Assembly: GCA_937872475.1 (NCBI GenBank)
Contig: CALMSY010000026.1
Location: forward strand, 1-64,000
Direction: 5' to 3'
Origin: 67-14 sp020438345
GTDB taxonomy: Bacteria > Actinomycetota > Thermoleophilia > Solirubrobacterales > 70-9
DNA length: 64,000 bases
The stretch's first letter is position 1. Every line of letters starts with the position of its first letter. This document shows, piece by piece, positions 1 through 7,593 of this stretch. A model generated the notes under the pieces. It ran no database searches, was not told the origin of the DNA, and saw only the letters and a program-made list of their open reading frames with translations. The position numbers and the translations under genes are program-made.

Positions 1-295
1 CACGAACACTGTTGCGCTCACGCATTGAATTCACCGCGGCTCGTTTGAGCAGATCCCTCTCCTGCTTCAAACGAACGTTCTCTCTTCGAAGCCTCGAAAG
101 CTCCTCCCGCTCCTCGGTGGTCAGACCATCCTTGCGGATGCCCTGATCACGCTCGAACCGGCGCACCCAGTTCGTAACCGACTGCGGCGAACACCCAAGA
201 GCGCTCGCCACATCACCGGCCGATCGGCCGGCACGAACCATCTGAACAGCCTCCAGCTTGAACTCCTCCGGATATGCGGGACGTGTTCTCGGCAT
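1..295 (-). CDS. IS3-family transposase OrfA (partial)
   Basis: This is the N-terminal 98 residues of an IS3/IS911-type OrfA, the DNA-binding half of the transposase that acts after frameshift fusion with OrfB. The ATG at 295 is followed by MPRTRPAYPEEFKLEAV, then a helix-turn-helix (SAGDVASALGCSPQSVTNWVRRF, residues about 26-48), then a leucine-zipper-like segment with EELSRLRRENVRLKQERDLLKRA, the standard layout of the family. The residues after LKRA (AVNSMRERNSVR) differ from the common 'KKAxAFFA' ending, so this copy may be a divergent subtype or may have lost the usual frameshift region. The reading frame stays open to the window edge. Confidence 0.85.
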   Translation of the reverse strand, partial: MPRTRPAYPEEFKLEAVQMVRAGRSAGDVASALGCSPQSVTNWVRRFERDQGIRKDGLTTEEREELSRLRRENVRLKQERDLLKRAAVNSMRERNSVR

Positions 296-363
296 TTCAG
301 AACCTCTCATTCTCGGCCTTCAAACGAAAGCCTTCAAGTGTCCGAAAAACCGGGTCAGTTCCA
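1..363 (-). mobile_element. IS3-family insertion sequence, 5' end (truncated by window edge)
   Basis: The segment carries the start of an IS3-type OrfA on the minus strand. Beyond its start codon lies an AT-richer end sequence that, read on the minus strand, begins TGGAACTGACCCGG and continues into TTTTTCGGACACTTG (about 331-363). This matches the usual form of IS3-family terminal inverted repeats (TGAACTGACCC... followed by a T-run and CGGACA). The outer boundary near 363 is inferred from the repeat. The other end, OrfB and any target duplication lie outside the window, so intactness cannot be judged. Confidence 0.7.
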
Positions 364-469
364 CTATCCACATCGGCACCCTCCTCGATCAATTACTGGC
401 TACCGGGAATGTCGCGGGCTGCCATCGCTTTCTGACAAGTGTCAGCCAGCATCCAATCGCGTCGCGAGC

Positions 470-1384
470 CTACCCGCCTTCGGTTGACCTGATCAGGTTC
501 ACCAGGATTCGGCCGAAGTAAGGACTCGTGAGGACGCTCCTCCGGCCCACCTTGCCTCCGGTGCTTGTGAGTCCGTCAACGACACCGAATGAACCTCCGT
601 CCTCACGTTTGTAACGCGAGACCCACGGTCCGCCGCTGGAGCCCGGGGCCATGTTGCACCAGGCACTCATGCCCGTCGGACCAGGCATGAACCAGCCACC
701 TGACCAGGGAACCGTCCAGGAGCGACAAGTACGCATGACCCGGGCTTTCATCGCCCCGCCAGGGTAGCCGTAGATGTCGGTCAGACCACTGCGGTCCGGA
801 TAGAACTGAAGCGGAAGCGCACCAATGTCTTCACCGATCCTGCTTCCATTCCAGGTCTTCCTGGTAACCATGAGGCCAAGGTCCAGATGGGTGCCCGTTG
901 TGCCATGCGAGAGGCGGGCCCACTGGCGAGGAACCCATAGAGCTTTCGATTTGTAGGTGCCATACGGCCGGCGCCCGTTCTTGAAGTTGGGAATGAAAAT
1001 TACCCTGCGTGCCCATTGACCCTCGTAGTAGAGGCAGTGCGCCGCGGTCAGTACCAGCCGGAGGCTGTACGTATCGATCACTGACCCGGTACAGCTGTAG
1101 CCTCCGTATCGGTCCCAGCCGAGAATCTTGCCGACCTCCGGCCTGAACACATTGACCGGACGATGGCGAGGCTCCCGGCCATTCGAACTCGCTTCCGCAG
1201 CCGGCGGGATTGTGCCGAAAGCCGGATCACGTCGCGCCGCATCTGCCACCCTCCCGGGGGTCCAGAACCTTCTCGCTGCCTCGGATTCTTCCGCGGAAAC
1301 CGAATGCCTGACCGCCGCCCCGGCCGAAGTGGCCAGGACCAGACAGGACAGGAAGGCCACGGTTATTGAAAGTGGAATTTTCAT
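470..1384 (-). CDS. secreted trypsin-like (S1-family) serine protease
   Basis: This 304-aa precursor has a clear signal peptide (MKIPLSITVAFLSCLVLA ... AGA) followed by a propeptide-like segment and a chymotrypsin-fold protease domain. The catalytic triad is visible: His in VLTAAHC, Asp in HLDLGLM and Ser in PGSSGGPW. This fits the glutamyl-endopeptidase/V8-like branch of extracellular bacterial proteases. The longer open frame upstream (to 1630) is rejected, because the ATG at 1384 is preceded by a strong GGGGAGGG ribosome site and starts the signal peptide. The stop is TAG at 470. It is divergent from the small gene at 1509. Substrate unknown. Confidence 0.88.
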   Translation of the reverse strand: MKIPLSITVAFLSCLVLATSAGAAVRHSVSAEESEAARRFWTPGRVADAARRDPAFGTIPPAAEASSNGREPRHRPVNVFRPEVGKILGWDRYGGYSCTGSVIDTYSLRLVLTAAHCLYYEGQWARRVIFIPNFKNGRRPYGTYKSKALWVPRQWARLSHGTTGTHLDLGLMVTRKTWNGSRIGEDIGALPLQFYPDRSGLTDIYGYPGGAMKARVMRTCRSWTVPWSGGWFMPGPTGMSAWCNMAPGSSGGPWVSRYKREDGGSFGVVDGLTSTGGKVGRRSVLTSPYFGRILVNLIRSTEGG

Positions 1385-1508
1385 TTCCCTCCCCAAGTCG
1401 AACCAATCATCACCGATCTGACATCGGAAATCCGCAAATGGCGGGCTTTTTGTCGGATCGGGGTTGACAGATCCCCACGGAGCCACCGTCGCGCGATAGG
1501 TTCGGTTC

Positions 1509-1742
1509 ATGGCGAGGATGGAGGGACAGATCCCGGAGGGACTGCTTACCGGAATGGAGCGGCAAGCCGCTATCCGCGGAGTCGACAAGGACGAAATGTT
1601 CGAGTCGGCGGTGCGAAGCGAGCTGGCCACTTACCAGAAGCGTGAGCCCGGTCCGCTGGTTGACCTGGAAGAACTCCGCCTCAGCTTCGACTGGCCGGCG
1701 CCTGGCCCGAGTACCGGGCGTCGCGGGCGACGGCATCTCTGA
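1509..1742 (+). CDS. small ribbon-helix-helix-like protein
   Basis: This 77-aa protein contains the stretch LLTGMERQAAIRGVDKDEMFESAVRSEL, which resembles the strand-helix-helix of CopG/Arc-type DNA-binding proteins (including antitoxins), followed by an acidic, Pro-rich tail. No toxin gene is adjacent: the next gene is a secreted beta-lactamase-fold protein, so an antitoxin role is not supported. The start is backed by a TAGGTT hexamer at 1497-1502, 6 nt before the ATG and without a ribosome site, matching the leaderless-start pattern seen elsewhere here. An in-frame ATG at 1518 is the alternative. Function unknown. Confidence 0.5.
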   Translation: MARMEGQIPEGLLTGMERQAAIRGVDKDEMFESAVRSELATYQKREPGPLVDLEELRLSFDWPAPGPSTGRRGRRHL

Positions 1743-1851
1743 AAGCCAGGACGGCATCCCCCTCAGGGGTGCCTGACCCGGCAAATGGAGGTGCCGTCGC
1801 GATTCAGTCGGTCTGGAAGTGTCTGAAAGAGTGGCCTAGGATGGCTGCGTC

Positions 1852-3165
1852 ATGCGGGTTCAGGGACGAACGTGGAAGCTGCTTCCGGTGCTCATCGGGA
1901 CTCTCGTCCTTCTCTCGGCGATCGAAACGAATGCCTCCGCCGCGCCGGATCGGCCCCGCATCGAGATCCGGATCTCGCCGTCAAAGGGACACTGGGTCAA
2001 GTCCCACTCGCCTCACCTCAGGTTCCGGACCCCCGGTCTGAAAGCCGCCGCTTTCACCTGCCAGAGCGATTCGGGCGAGCTGGCTGTCTGCCAATCCCCA
2101 TTCCGGGCCGTAAACCTCCGGGATGGCCGGCACCGGTTCCGGGTCCGGGCCTTTTCTGAAGCCGGCGAACTGCTCGCTGTCGGAACCAGGAGATTCACGG
2201 TTGATACAAAGCCGCCCCACACCCGGTTTCAGCGTTCACCGAAGCGGCGAATCGAGACGATCGGAAAACGGGCCAAGGTGACAATGCGGGTTCGGAAGGG
2301 CCCGCGGGTGCGGAAGCTCCAGTGCCGGGTCGACCGAAAGGCATGGCATCGCTGCCACCGCCGGATCACGGTCTGGGCTCTCCCGGGTTCCCACCGGATA
2401 AGGATCAGGGCGGTCGACAAAGCCGGAAACCGTGACCGGACACCCGCGGTCCGACGCTGGAAAGTCAGTCGCTGGGAACCCGGGATCAGGGCCGCCCGCC
2501 GCTACGCCGCCCGCCGACCGGGCAGGGCCTCATTCGCGGTTGACGTCGGCTGGCGAACTCAAGGGTTGAGGATAAACCAGCGGGCTCGGACCGCAAGCAC
2601 GATCAAGGTGCTGCTGATGGCGGCCTACTTGCAGCGCCGGGGTGTCCGGCACCGGCGGCTCGACTCGGGAGAAAGGAACCTTCTGGGCATCATGATCCGG
2701 CACTCTGACAATGGTGCCGCTTCGACCGTGAGGAACATCGTTGGCTCCCGCGCGGTGGTCCGGGTCGCCCGGCAGGGTGGCATGAAGCGCTTCCGCTACA
2801 GCCCGGTATGGGGGACCTGCGAAGTTACGGCCCGTGATTTCGCGACGTTCATGCGGCGCCTGAAAGATCTGATTCCCGAACGGCACCGAGGGTTCGCCCT
2901 GCACCAGCTTGAGAGCATCACCGGATCCCAGCGATGGGGTATCGGCAAAGTCAGGCCCAGAGGCTGGAAGCTCTACTTCAAGGGTGGCTGGGGGATCAGC
3001 GACGGCCACTACGGCGGTGTTGTCGATCATCAGGTCGCGGTGCTACGCCGGGGAAAGTGGAAGGTCGGTATTGCGATCCTGACTCAAGGCAACTCTTCAG
3101 TCGAGTCGGGAAACGACACCCTGAGGGGAATCGCCCGAAGACTGCTACGCGGCCTGCCCCGATGA
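1852..3165 (+). CDS. secreted class A beta-lactamase-fold serine hydrolase with N-terminal Ig-like region
   Basis: This is a 437-aa exported protein with a signal peptide at residues 1-31 (LLPVLIGTLVLLSAIETNASA). Residues about 35-205 form two Ig-like/'bacterial surface' modules, each with Cys pairs (CQSD...CQSP; CRVDRKAWHRC) and the DKAGNRD turn common in such domains. Residues about 210-437 form a beta-lactamase/transpeptidase-like domain with the three motifs in order: SxxK (S249-TI-K252), SDN (285-287) and a KTG-like KGG (377-379). It may be a cell-wall enzyme (D,D-peptidase) rather than an antibiotic-degrading lactamase. Leaderless-type start: TAGGAT at 1837-1842, 9 nt before the ATG. 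Confidence 0.8.
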   Translation: MRVQGRTWKLLPVLIGTLVLLSAIETNASAAPDRPRIEIRISPSKGHWVKSHSPHLRFRTPGLKAAAFTCQSDSGELAVCQSPFRAVNLRDGRHRFRVRAFSEAGELLAVGTRRFTVDTKPPHTRFQRSPKRRIETIGKRAKVTMRVRKGPRVRKLQCRVDRKAWHRCHRRITVWALPGSHRIRIRAVDKAGNRDRTPAVRRWKVSRWEPGIRAARRYAARRPGRASFAVDVGWRTQGLRINQRARTASTIKVLLMAAYLQRRGVRHRRLDSGERNLLGIMIRHSDNGAASTVRNIVGSRAVVRVARQGGMKRFRYSPVWGTCEVTARDFATFMRRLKDLIPERHRGFALHQLESITGSQRWGIGKVRPRGWKLYFKGGWGISDGHYGGVVDHQVAVLRRGKWKVGIAILTQGNSSVESGNDTLRGIARRLLRGLPR

Positions 3166-3286
3166 GTCCACGGTTGCCCTGAGGGTTATTGCGCGTGGCT
3201 GCGTGGCTGTGGTATAGGTATGCGTCTGTAGTGCTCGTCCAGTCAGTGGTTCCCCTGTCCAGGAACCGCTCCATAGGGAGAGAATC

Positions 3287-3337
3287 ATGGAAGATCAATT
3301 GAAGGTCGAGGGAGACAGTTTTGGCTTCATCGAATGA
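3287..3337 (+). CDS. possible 16-codon leader ORF overlapping the first collagen-like gene
   Basis: ATG at 3287 is preceded by a very good ribosome site (GGGAGAG, 3276-3282) and encodes MEDQLKVEGDSFGFIE before TGA at 3335. It overlaps the TTG start (3321) of the collagen-like gene in another frame. This could be a translated leader peptide that couples translation to the weaker TTG start, or an accident of sequence. No homology can be claimed. Confidence 0.3.
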   Translation: MEDQLKVEGDSFGFIE

Positions 3338-3869
3338 TGAAACCGAACGCACAGTCATCTCATTCGATGATGACGACTCGGCGACTGAGCAGCCGACCGA
3401 AGTAATACCCGACGCTCCGGCCCCGAAGAAGAAGCGCCGGATCATTGTTGATGACAGTGAATTCGATGATCGTGAAGACGACTACGAAGATGACTTCGAC
3501 GAAGACTTCGAGGACGAGGACCAGGGACCGGCAAAGGCAGTTCCGCCGGCGAAACCCAAAGAGCCTGGTTTCTTCGAACGCCTGGGAGTCCCGACAGGAC
3601 AACTCGTGGCTCTCGCCGCAGGAGTGGCTCTCGCGCTTCTGCTTGTATCGCTTGCGACTGTTTATGTGGTCACAAAATGGACCCCGCTTCTACCCGAGCC
3701 CAAGGCCGGGAAGGTCGGGGCCGTCGGAGAAGTCGGCGTTCGGGGACCAAAGGGCCTGATCGGTCCCGACGGACCGCGGGGCACCAAAGGCAGGCCCGGA
3801 CCGCAAGGTCCACCCGGCTCGGATGGCGCCGACGGAATCGTGATCGTGGAGGACGTGACCGATGAGTGA
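3321..3869 (+). CDS. membrane-anchored collagen-like protein, acidic N-terminus (first of three)
   Basis: This is a 182-aa protein in three parts. The cytoplasmic region (residues 1-90) is very acidic, with DD/ED runs (FDDREDDYEDDFDEDFEDED) and a basic KKKRR patch. One transmembrane helix follows (LVALAAGVALALLLVSLATVYVV, about 95-120), then a Gly-X-Y stretch (GEVGVRGPKGLIGPDGPRG..., about 130-172) typical of short bacterial collagen-like regions. The topology is inferred as N-inside with collagen outside. The start is TTG with GGGAG upstream at 3309-3313. It overlaps the next gene by 8 bp, so the three collagen genes form one operon. Short collagen runs of this kind usually trimerise. Function unknown. 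Confidence 0.8.
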   Translation: MASSNDETERTVISFDDDDSATEQPTEVIPDAPAPKKKRRIIVDDSEFDDREDDYEDDFDEDFEDEDQGPAKAVPPAKPKEPGFFERLGVPTGQLVALAAGVALALLLVSLATVYVVTKWTPLLPEPKAGKVGAVGEVGVRGPKGLIGPDGPRGTKGRPGPQGPPGSDGADGIVIVEDVTDE

Positions 3870-4209
3870 CGAGAACATGACCGAGGCCAGATCAGTCAAG
3901 GACCTAGCTACACCGGCCCAGTGGCGCAACTGGGCGATCGTGGCCGTACTTGCGACGATCGCGGTGACGACGATTACCCTGATCGCGATTGCCTCGTGGA
4001 CCGAGATCCTTCAGCAAGGCCCCCAGGGAGCACAAGGGAGCAAGGGGGCGCCCGGCGGCAAGGGCTTCGTGGGCAACCGCGGACCGAAGGGCAAATATGG
4101 CGCGGATGGCCCCATGGGGCCAGCCGGCTCCTCTGGCTCCACGGGTCAGGATTTCACGTTTATCTGTAGTGACGACATTAGAGACAGCTCACTCCCCTAC
4201 TGCCCCTGA
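3862..4209 (+). CDS. membrane-anchored collagen-like protein (second of three)
   Basis: This is a 115-aa protein. A short cytoplasmic segment and the membrane helix (WAIVAVLATIAVTTITLIAIA, about 26-46) are followed by the WTEI(L/M) junction motif shared with its neighbour, then about 14 Gly-X-Y triplets (GPQGAQGSKGAPGGKG...). It ends in a tail with two Cys (FICSDDIRDSSLPYC) that could form a disulfide outside the cell. It starts inside the end of the first gene (8-bp overlap) and its stop directly abuts the start of the third, so the three are co-translated. Not seen to carry any enzymatic domain. Confidence 0.8.
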   Translation: MSDENMTEARSVKDLATPAQWRNWAIVAVLATIAVTTITLIAIASWTEILQQGPQGAQGSKGAPGGKGFVGNRGPKGKYGADGPMGPAGSSGSTGQDFTFICSDDIRDSSLPYCP

Positions 4210-4566
4210 TTGGCTATGAACGAGAACGAAACCCCCAAAGAAGCAAACTGGTTCAGAGACCGCAGTGAACGAATCCTCGCTTCGGTAGCTGCAGTCCTGG
4301 CCCTGTTGGCAATCGCCTTCTTCTCGGTGTACGCGATGGGGTCCTGGACCGAAGTCATGCCCGTGGGAGCGACCGGCGCGACCGGCGCCAGTGGGCCCAA
4401 GGGACCGAAGGGCCTGAAGGGAGTCCGGGGCGACCGGGGTCCGAACGGAAAGGGCGGCGACCCCGGACCGGCGGGCCCTCCGGGGGAGCCGGGCCGCGAC
4501 GCCTGCACGGGCCATGTCGAGGGTACCCAGCTGGCCCAGCAGATCTGCGCTACGTACGGCTACTGA
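4210..4566 (+). CDS. membrane-anchored collagen-like protein (third of three)
   Basis: This 118-aa paralogue of the preceding protein has a charged N-terminus, one membrane helix (ILASVAAVLALLAIAFFSVYAM), the same 'SWTEV/I' junction, a Gly-X-Y stretch (GATGATGASGPKGPKG...GEPG) and a C-terminal tail with two Cys (ACTGHVEG...QQIC). The start is taken as TTG at 4210, immediately after the previous stop codon; ATG at 4216 is an equally possible start two codons later. It converges with the membrane RING-like gene whose stop lies 16 bp away at 4583. The conserved Cys pair in genes two and three suggests a disulfide-stabilised cap. Confidence 0.78.
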   Translation: MAMNENETPKEANWFRDRSERILASVAAVLALLAIAFFSVYAMGSWTEVMPVGATGATGASGPKGPKGLKGVRGDRGPNGKGGDPGPAGPPGEPGRDACTGHVEGTQLAQQICATYGY

Positions 4567-4582
4567 ACGGACGCGTTTCCCG

Positions 4583-5557
4583 TCAGTAGCCGCGTTCCGC
4601 CGATTCTGCGAATGCTTTGGCGATGGTCTTCGCTTCCTTCATCGAACCGGACTTGACCCAGACAGTCACACCACCACCGACGCCATCCGAGAGCATCGCC
4701 TTGACGCATGGAGCACCGGAACACTCGTCCTCGCCGTTCTTGTACGAGACCATCTGGCCGAAGGCAAACTCCCCGCTTGGAATCTCCTTTGGTTCCAGGA
4801 CTTCACCCGCAACCGTGTAATTGTCCTGGTTCTCGATTGGATCCTCGGCGGGGGACGTATCAACCACGACAAATCCTTCGGGGCCCCAGACCATGGTCCT
4901 GTAGAGCGGGTTGTAGCTGTCGTCGTTCAGATCACCTTCACTCTCTGGCTTGGTCCAGCCGTCCCCCTGCGGTAGTCGCGCTGTCCACTGCCCCCCTGGA
5001 TCGTCGACCCAAACCGGTTCCAGCCTGAGCGTGAGGTTTCGTTTCGCCTCGCGTTCAGCTTCAGCCTGCTTTTGTCCCGGTGTCTTCTCTTTCTTCGGTC
5101 GGAACTTCGCGGGAGTTGTGGAGTCAGTTCCATTGTCGTCGGCCCCTAGCAGCAGAATTGCCCCAGCGACACCTGCGGCCAGCAATAACGCAGCTGCGAC
5201 AAGCCACCCGGTCCGACGGCGAGTTCCCAAACGACGGGAATCAGCGGTTGCCGCCCGACGCTCGACGCTGAAGTCTTCCTCCGGGCTGTTACGCGGCGCT
5301 GTTGCTTCTGCCTGTGTGTCCGGTTCACCAACCAGTCTGGCCTGCTGGTCTGGAAAGGATTCCTCCAAACCGTCCCGACTACTGTCGGCCTCACCCTGAC
5401 AACCGAAAACCGAACATCCCGCACCTTCTTCCCAGCAATCGGCATGATGGACTGCGCCACAGCGATCGCAGGTCCGGACCTCGTCACTGGCAACCAGATC
5501 GGTGTGACAGTAGGGACATCTGCGCCCCGCGAAATCCTCTTCTGTCTCTGCTGACAT
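4583..5557 (-). CDS. membrane protein with N-terminal binuclear RING-like zinc finger (candidate E3-like), last gene of ubiquitin-like operon
   Basis: This 324-aa protein begins with a treble-clef zinc finger starting at Cys14: C-x2-C-x12-C-x2-C-x4-H-x2-C-x6-C-x4-C, eight ligands in the layout of prokaryotic RING/RING-like domains. An acidic linker and an RRLGTRRRTG patch precede one membrane helix (WLVAAALLLAAGVAGAILLL, about 140-160). By the positive-inside rule the zinc finger is therefore cytoplasmic and the about 160-residue C-terminal domain is exported. That domain has two Cys (DECSGAPC) and resembles a lipoprotein-type beta domain; I cannot name it. ATG at 5557 is preferred over TTG at 5560. 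Its position after E1, E2 and JAMM genes suggests a membrane-anchored E3 or receptor for the modifier. Ligase activity is inference. Confidence 0.82.
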   Translation of the reverse strand: MSAETEEDFAGRRCPYCHTDLVASDEVRTCDRCGAVHHADCWEEGAGCSVFGCQGEADSSRDGLEESFPDQQARLVGEPDTQAEATAPRNSPEEDFSVERRAATADSRRLGTRRRTGWLVAAALLLAAGVAGAILLLGADDNGTDSTTPAKFRPKKEKTPGQKQAEAEREAKRNLTLRLEPVWVDDPGGQWTARLPQGDGWTKPESEGDLNDDSYNPLYRTMVWGPEGFVVVDTSPAEDPIENQDNYTVAGEVLEPKEIPSGEFAFGQMVSYKNGEDECSGAPCVKAMLSDGVGGGVTVWVKSGSMKEAKTIAKAFAESAERGY

Positions 5558-5579
5558 CAAGACCCGGGCCGGTCAGGAC

Positions 5580-6551
5580 TCATCGACACTTGTAGGTGAA
5601 TAACTCGGACCCGCGATATCCCCAGGCCCGCTTTCGTTCGTCAGTCACCTTCGCGCCGGGCTCGTGATACCACTTGGCACTCTTTGGATCCCACTTGACC
5701 CAGGTTACGCCTCCGCGGTATCCACAACGGTCGTCCGGTTGTGTAAACGGCATCGGACTCAGTCGAACCGACAACACACCTTCATCCGGAAAACCCGGTT
5801 GCGCGAAATCGACTTTCAACGACTGCGGTTCCAGATACCTGGAAATTCCTTCCTGGCGGTTCATCCATTCCTGATAACCGATCTCCTGGTCGATCTGCTT
5901 GCGGACCCGGGGCGAAATACGGTTCCACGCGTAGTAGTACTCACCGAGGTTGATGTCACGAAACCAGTTGCGCATGAACCCGGCTACCTGACTGTTCATA
6001 TCCGCCCGGGAAATGTTCGGCAATGCACCATTGTCATAGCAGGGGATTCCATCAACCCCGGTTCCCTGCTCGCAGGTCTTTTCATCTTCCGCTTTGGTCT
6101 CCCCGAAGTTGTTGGCGATCATGATCACTCCGATCACCGCAAGGAAGGCGACCGTCGCCCCGACGATCCAGAGGGTCGCCTTGGAGCTGCTGCCGGGTGG
6201 GCTGGCAGCGACGCCCTGTTTCGCCGCTGGGTCACTTCTTCGCGTTCTTTGACGTTTGCGCCGACGAATGGCCGGACGGGGATCCAGAGTCACTTTCTTC
6301 TTTGACGGACCAGCTACCGGGGGAACATGGGAACCGCCGCTGCCAGCGCCGGGACCTTCCTCGACCGGAGCACCGGCGCATGAGGGAACGGCACAGCCGC
6401 CGTTTTCTTCCCAGCAGTCCTCATGGTGAGTCGAGTGGCATTCGCCACAGGCAACAACCTCATCACGCTCCTTGATCGGGAAGCGGCAGAAGGGACATGA
6501 TTTCCCGGTGTCCTGCTTGGTCGCTGAGCCTCTTATGGGCTTTCTTGCCAT
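5580..6551 (-). CDS. membrane protein with N-terminal binuclear RING-like zinc finger (candidate E3-like)
   Basis: This 323-aa paralogue of the next gene downstream has the same architecture. The zinc finger starts at Cys19 (SCPFCRF ... CGECHSTHHEDCWEENGGC) with ligand spacing identical to its sister. Then come a Gly/Pro-rich linker, a very basic block (RRRKRQRTRRSD), one membrane helix (ATLWIVGATVAFLAVIGVIMIA, about 140-161) and an exported domain of about 150 residues. The exported domain includes a helical segment (QVAGFMRNWFRDINLGEYYYAWNRIS) resembling NTF2-like/ARC-type solute domains; that resemblance is only impressionistic. The ATG at 6551 lies inside the JAMM gene (19-bp overlap), so the two are translationally linked. 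A membrane E3-like role is inferred from context. Confidence 0.82.
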   Translation of the reverse strand: MARKPIRGSATKQDTGKSCPFCRFPIKERDEVVACGECHSTHHEDCWEENGGCAVPSCAGAPVEEGPGAGSGGSHVPPVAGPSKKKVTLDPRPAIRRRKRQRTRRSDPAAKQGVAASPPGSSSKATLWIVGATVAFLAVIGVIMIANNFGETKAEDEKTCEQGTGVDGIPCYDNGALPNISRADMNSQVAGFMRNWFRDINLGEYYYAWNRISPRVRKQIDQEIGYQEWMNRQEGISRYLEPQSLKVDFAQPGFPDEGVLSVRLSPMPFTQPDDRCGYRGGVTWVKWDPKSAKWYHEPGAKVTDERKRAWGYRGSELFTYKCR

Positions 6552-7087
6552 CGGCTTTCCTCCTCGATCTGCTGGGTTTGTTCAATTTGTCCCAGGTCCG
6601 AGAGCGCCCACCCAAGCGGCACATGCCGGCGGTGGCTCTCCTGGATCTCGTCGTTCTCCCAGGTGAAAATGCCTTCTTCCCCTGAATGGGGATCAATCAC
6701 CTGGGCAACCTGTGACGCATCACTGAAAAAGTTCCGGTGAATGAAGAGATCGTGCTCGGAAAGGAAGATCCCGAAGCCCGGGTGCGTGTGGTACCAGCCG
6801 ATGATCTCGCCATCGGGGTAGTCCTGCTCGATTACCCGGTGAACATGCTCCCAGGAGTCCTGGGTGAAGGTCAAGGTCGCCCGCTGCTCATCTGCCGACA
6901 TAGCTGCGATCGCGCCGAAAACATAGGGCAGGCTACCTCGGCGGGACTTGTAGCCGACAAGCACCCCTCCGACCTCACGGTCGTCGTTGTTGAAGGCATG
7001 GGGGAAGATCGTCAACTTGTTCACATTGTCGAGCTGCTGGAGGAAGGCGTCCATTTCCCAGTCATAGGGTTCCCTGGCCGCGGCCAT
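6533..7087 (-). CDS. JAMM/MPN metalloprotease (deubiquitinase-like isopeptidase)
   Basis: This is a 184-aa single-domain JAB1/MPN/Mov34 protein. The complete zinc motif is present: Glu38 (REVGGVLVG), H100-x-H102 and, ten residues after H102, D113 (HTHPGFGIFLSEHD), with Ser110 in the usual place. In eukaryotes and archaea, enzymes with this motif cleave ubiquitin-type isopeptide bonds. The neighbouring ubiquitin-like protein already ends in Gly, so precursor processing is not needed and removal of conjugates is the more likely job. The start overlaps the E2 stop (TGATG arrangement) and its 3' end overlaps the RING gene by 19 bp. Expected to be cytoplasmic. Confidence 0.93.
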   Translation of the reverse strand: MAAAREPYDWEMDAFLQQLDNVNKLTIFPHAFNNDDREVGGVLVGYKSRRGSLPYVFGAIAAMSADEQRATLTFTQDSWEHVHRVIEQDYPDGEIIGWYHTHPGFGIFLSEHDLFIHRNFFSDASQVAQVIDPHSGEEGIFTWENDEIQESHRRHVPLGWALSDLGQIEQTQQIEEESRWQESP

Positions 7088-7593
7088 CAGTGCTTCACCT
7101 CAACCTTGATCAAGTCGTCCGGTTCTTTGACATCCACTCCCAGAACCTCCCGGATGTCAAACCCGGGTTCCAGGGCAAACCGCCTGATCCAGCTCGCGGC
7201 GTCGGTGTCCAGTGCGTCGTCGAGACTGAAGCTGCGGTAGCTGACCAGATCGACGAGGCGGGTCACAAGGTCTGCGAGGCTTTCGGAGGCGCGCCAGGCA
7301 CCGATACAGACACCGCCGTTGCGGTCGGGGCCCAGCAGATTGGGATGGTAAACGGGCGTTTGCCAGGTGATCACCGGGGGCCGGCGGGGGTAGTCCCGGT
7401 GGAGGTAAACCTCGAAACGATGCTCATCACGTTCGACTACCCGGCGGCCGTCGAGAGCCAGGCCCGGTGCTTTGATCGCGACCTCGTATGCCTCGGGCGG
7501 ATCGCCCGTGGCCTCGAACGAAAGCTGGTCCTGTTCCGATATTTCCTTCATCTGGTAGAGGTCGGCAACCAGCCGCCTTTCGCGGGGGTTCAT
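7087..7593 (-). CDS. E2-like ubiquitin-conjugating (UBC-fold) protein, second in operon
   Basis: This is a 168-aa UBC-fold protein. The N-terminal helix (MNPRERRLVADL), the HRDYPRRPP turn and the HPN signature (83-85) are followed by Cys96 (GGVCIGAW), the predicted thioester cysteine; the segment then continues into a Trp and a leucine-rich helix as in classical E2s. HPN-to-Cys spacing is 10 residues, somewhat longer than the usual 7. The gene overlaps E1 by 4 bp (ATGA) and the JAMM gene by 1 bp, which points to stoichiometric coupling. It is a paralogue of the E2 at the head of the operon (both begin MNPRxRRLxAD). Transfer of the operon's own modifier is the likely role; not tested. Confidence 0.9.
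   Translation of the reverse strand: MNPRERRLVADLYQMKEISEQDQLSFEATGDPPEAYEVAIKAPGLALDGRRVVERDEHRFEVYLHRDYPRRPPVITWQTPVYHPNLLGPDRNGGVCIGAWRASESLADLVTRLVDLVSYRSFSLDDALDTDAASWIRRFALEPGFDIREVLGVDVKEPDDLIKVEVKH

Noticed and set aside
1464..1502. Perfect TTGACA as -35 element for the small gene at 1509
   Set aside because: Spacing to TAGGTT is 27 bp, too long for a -35/-10 pair; the hexamer alone may act in a leaderless promoter.
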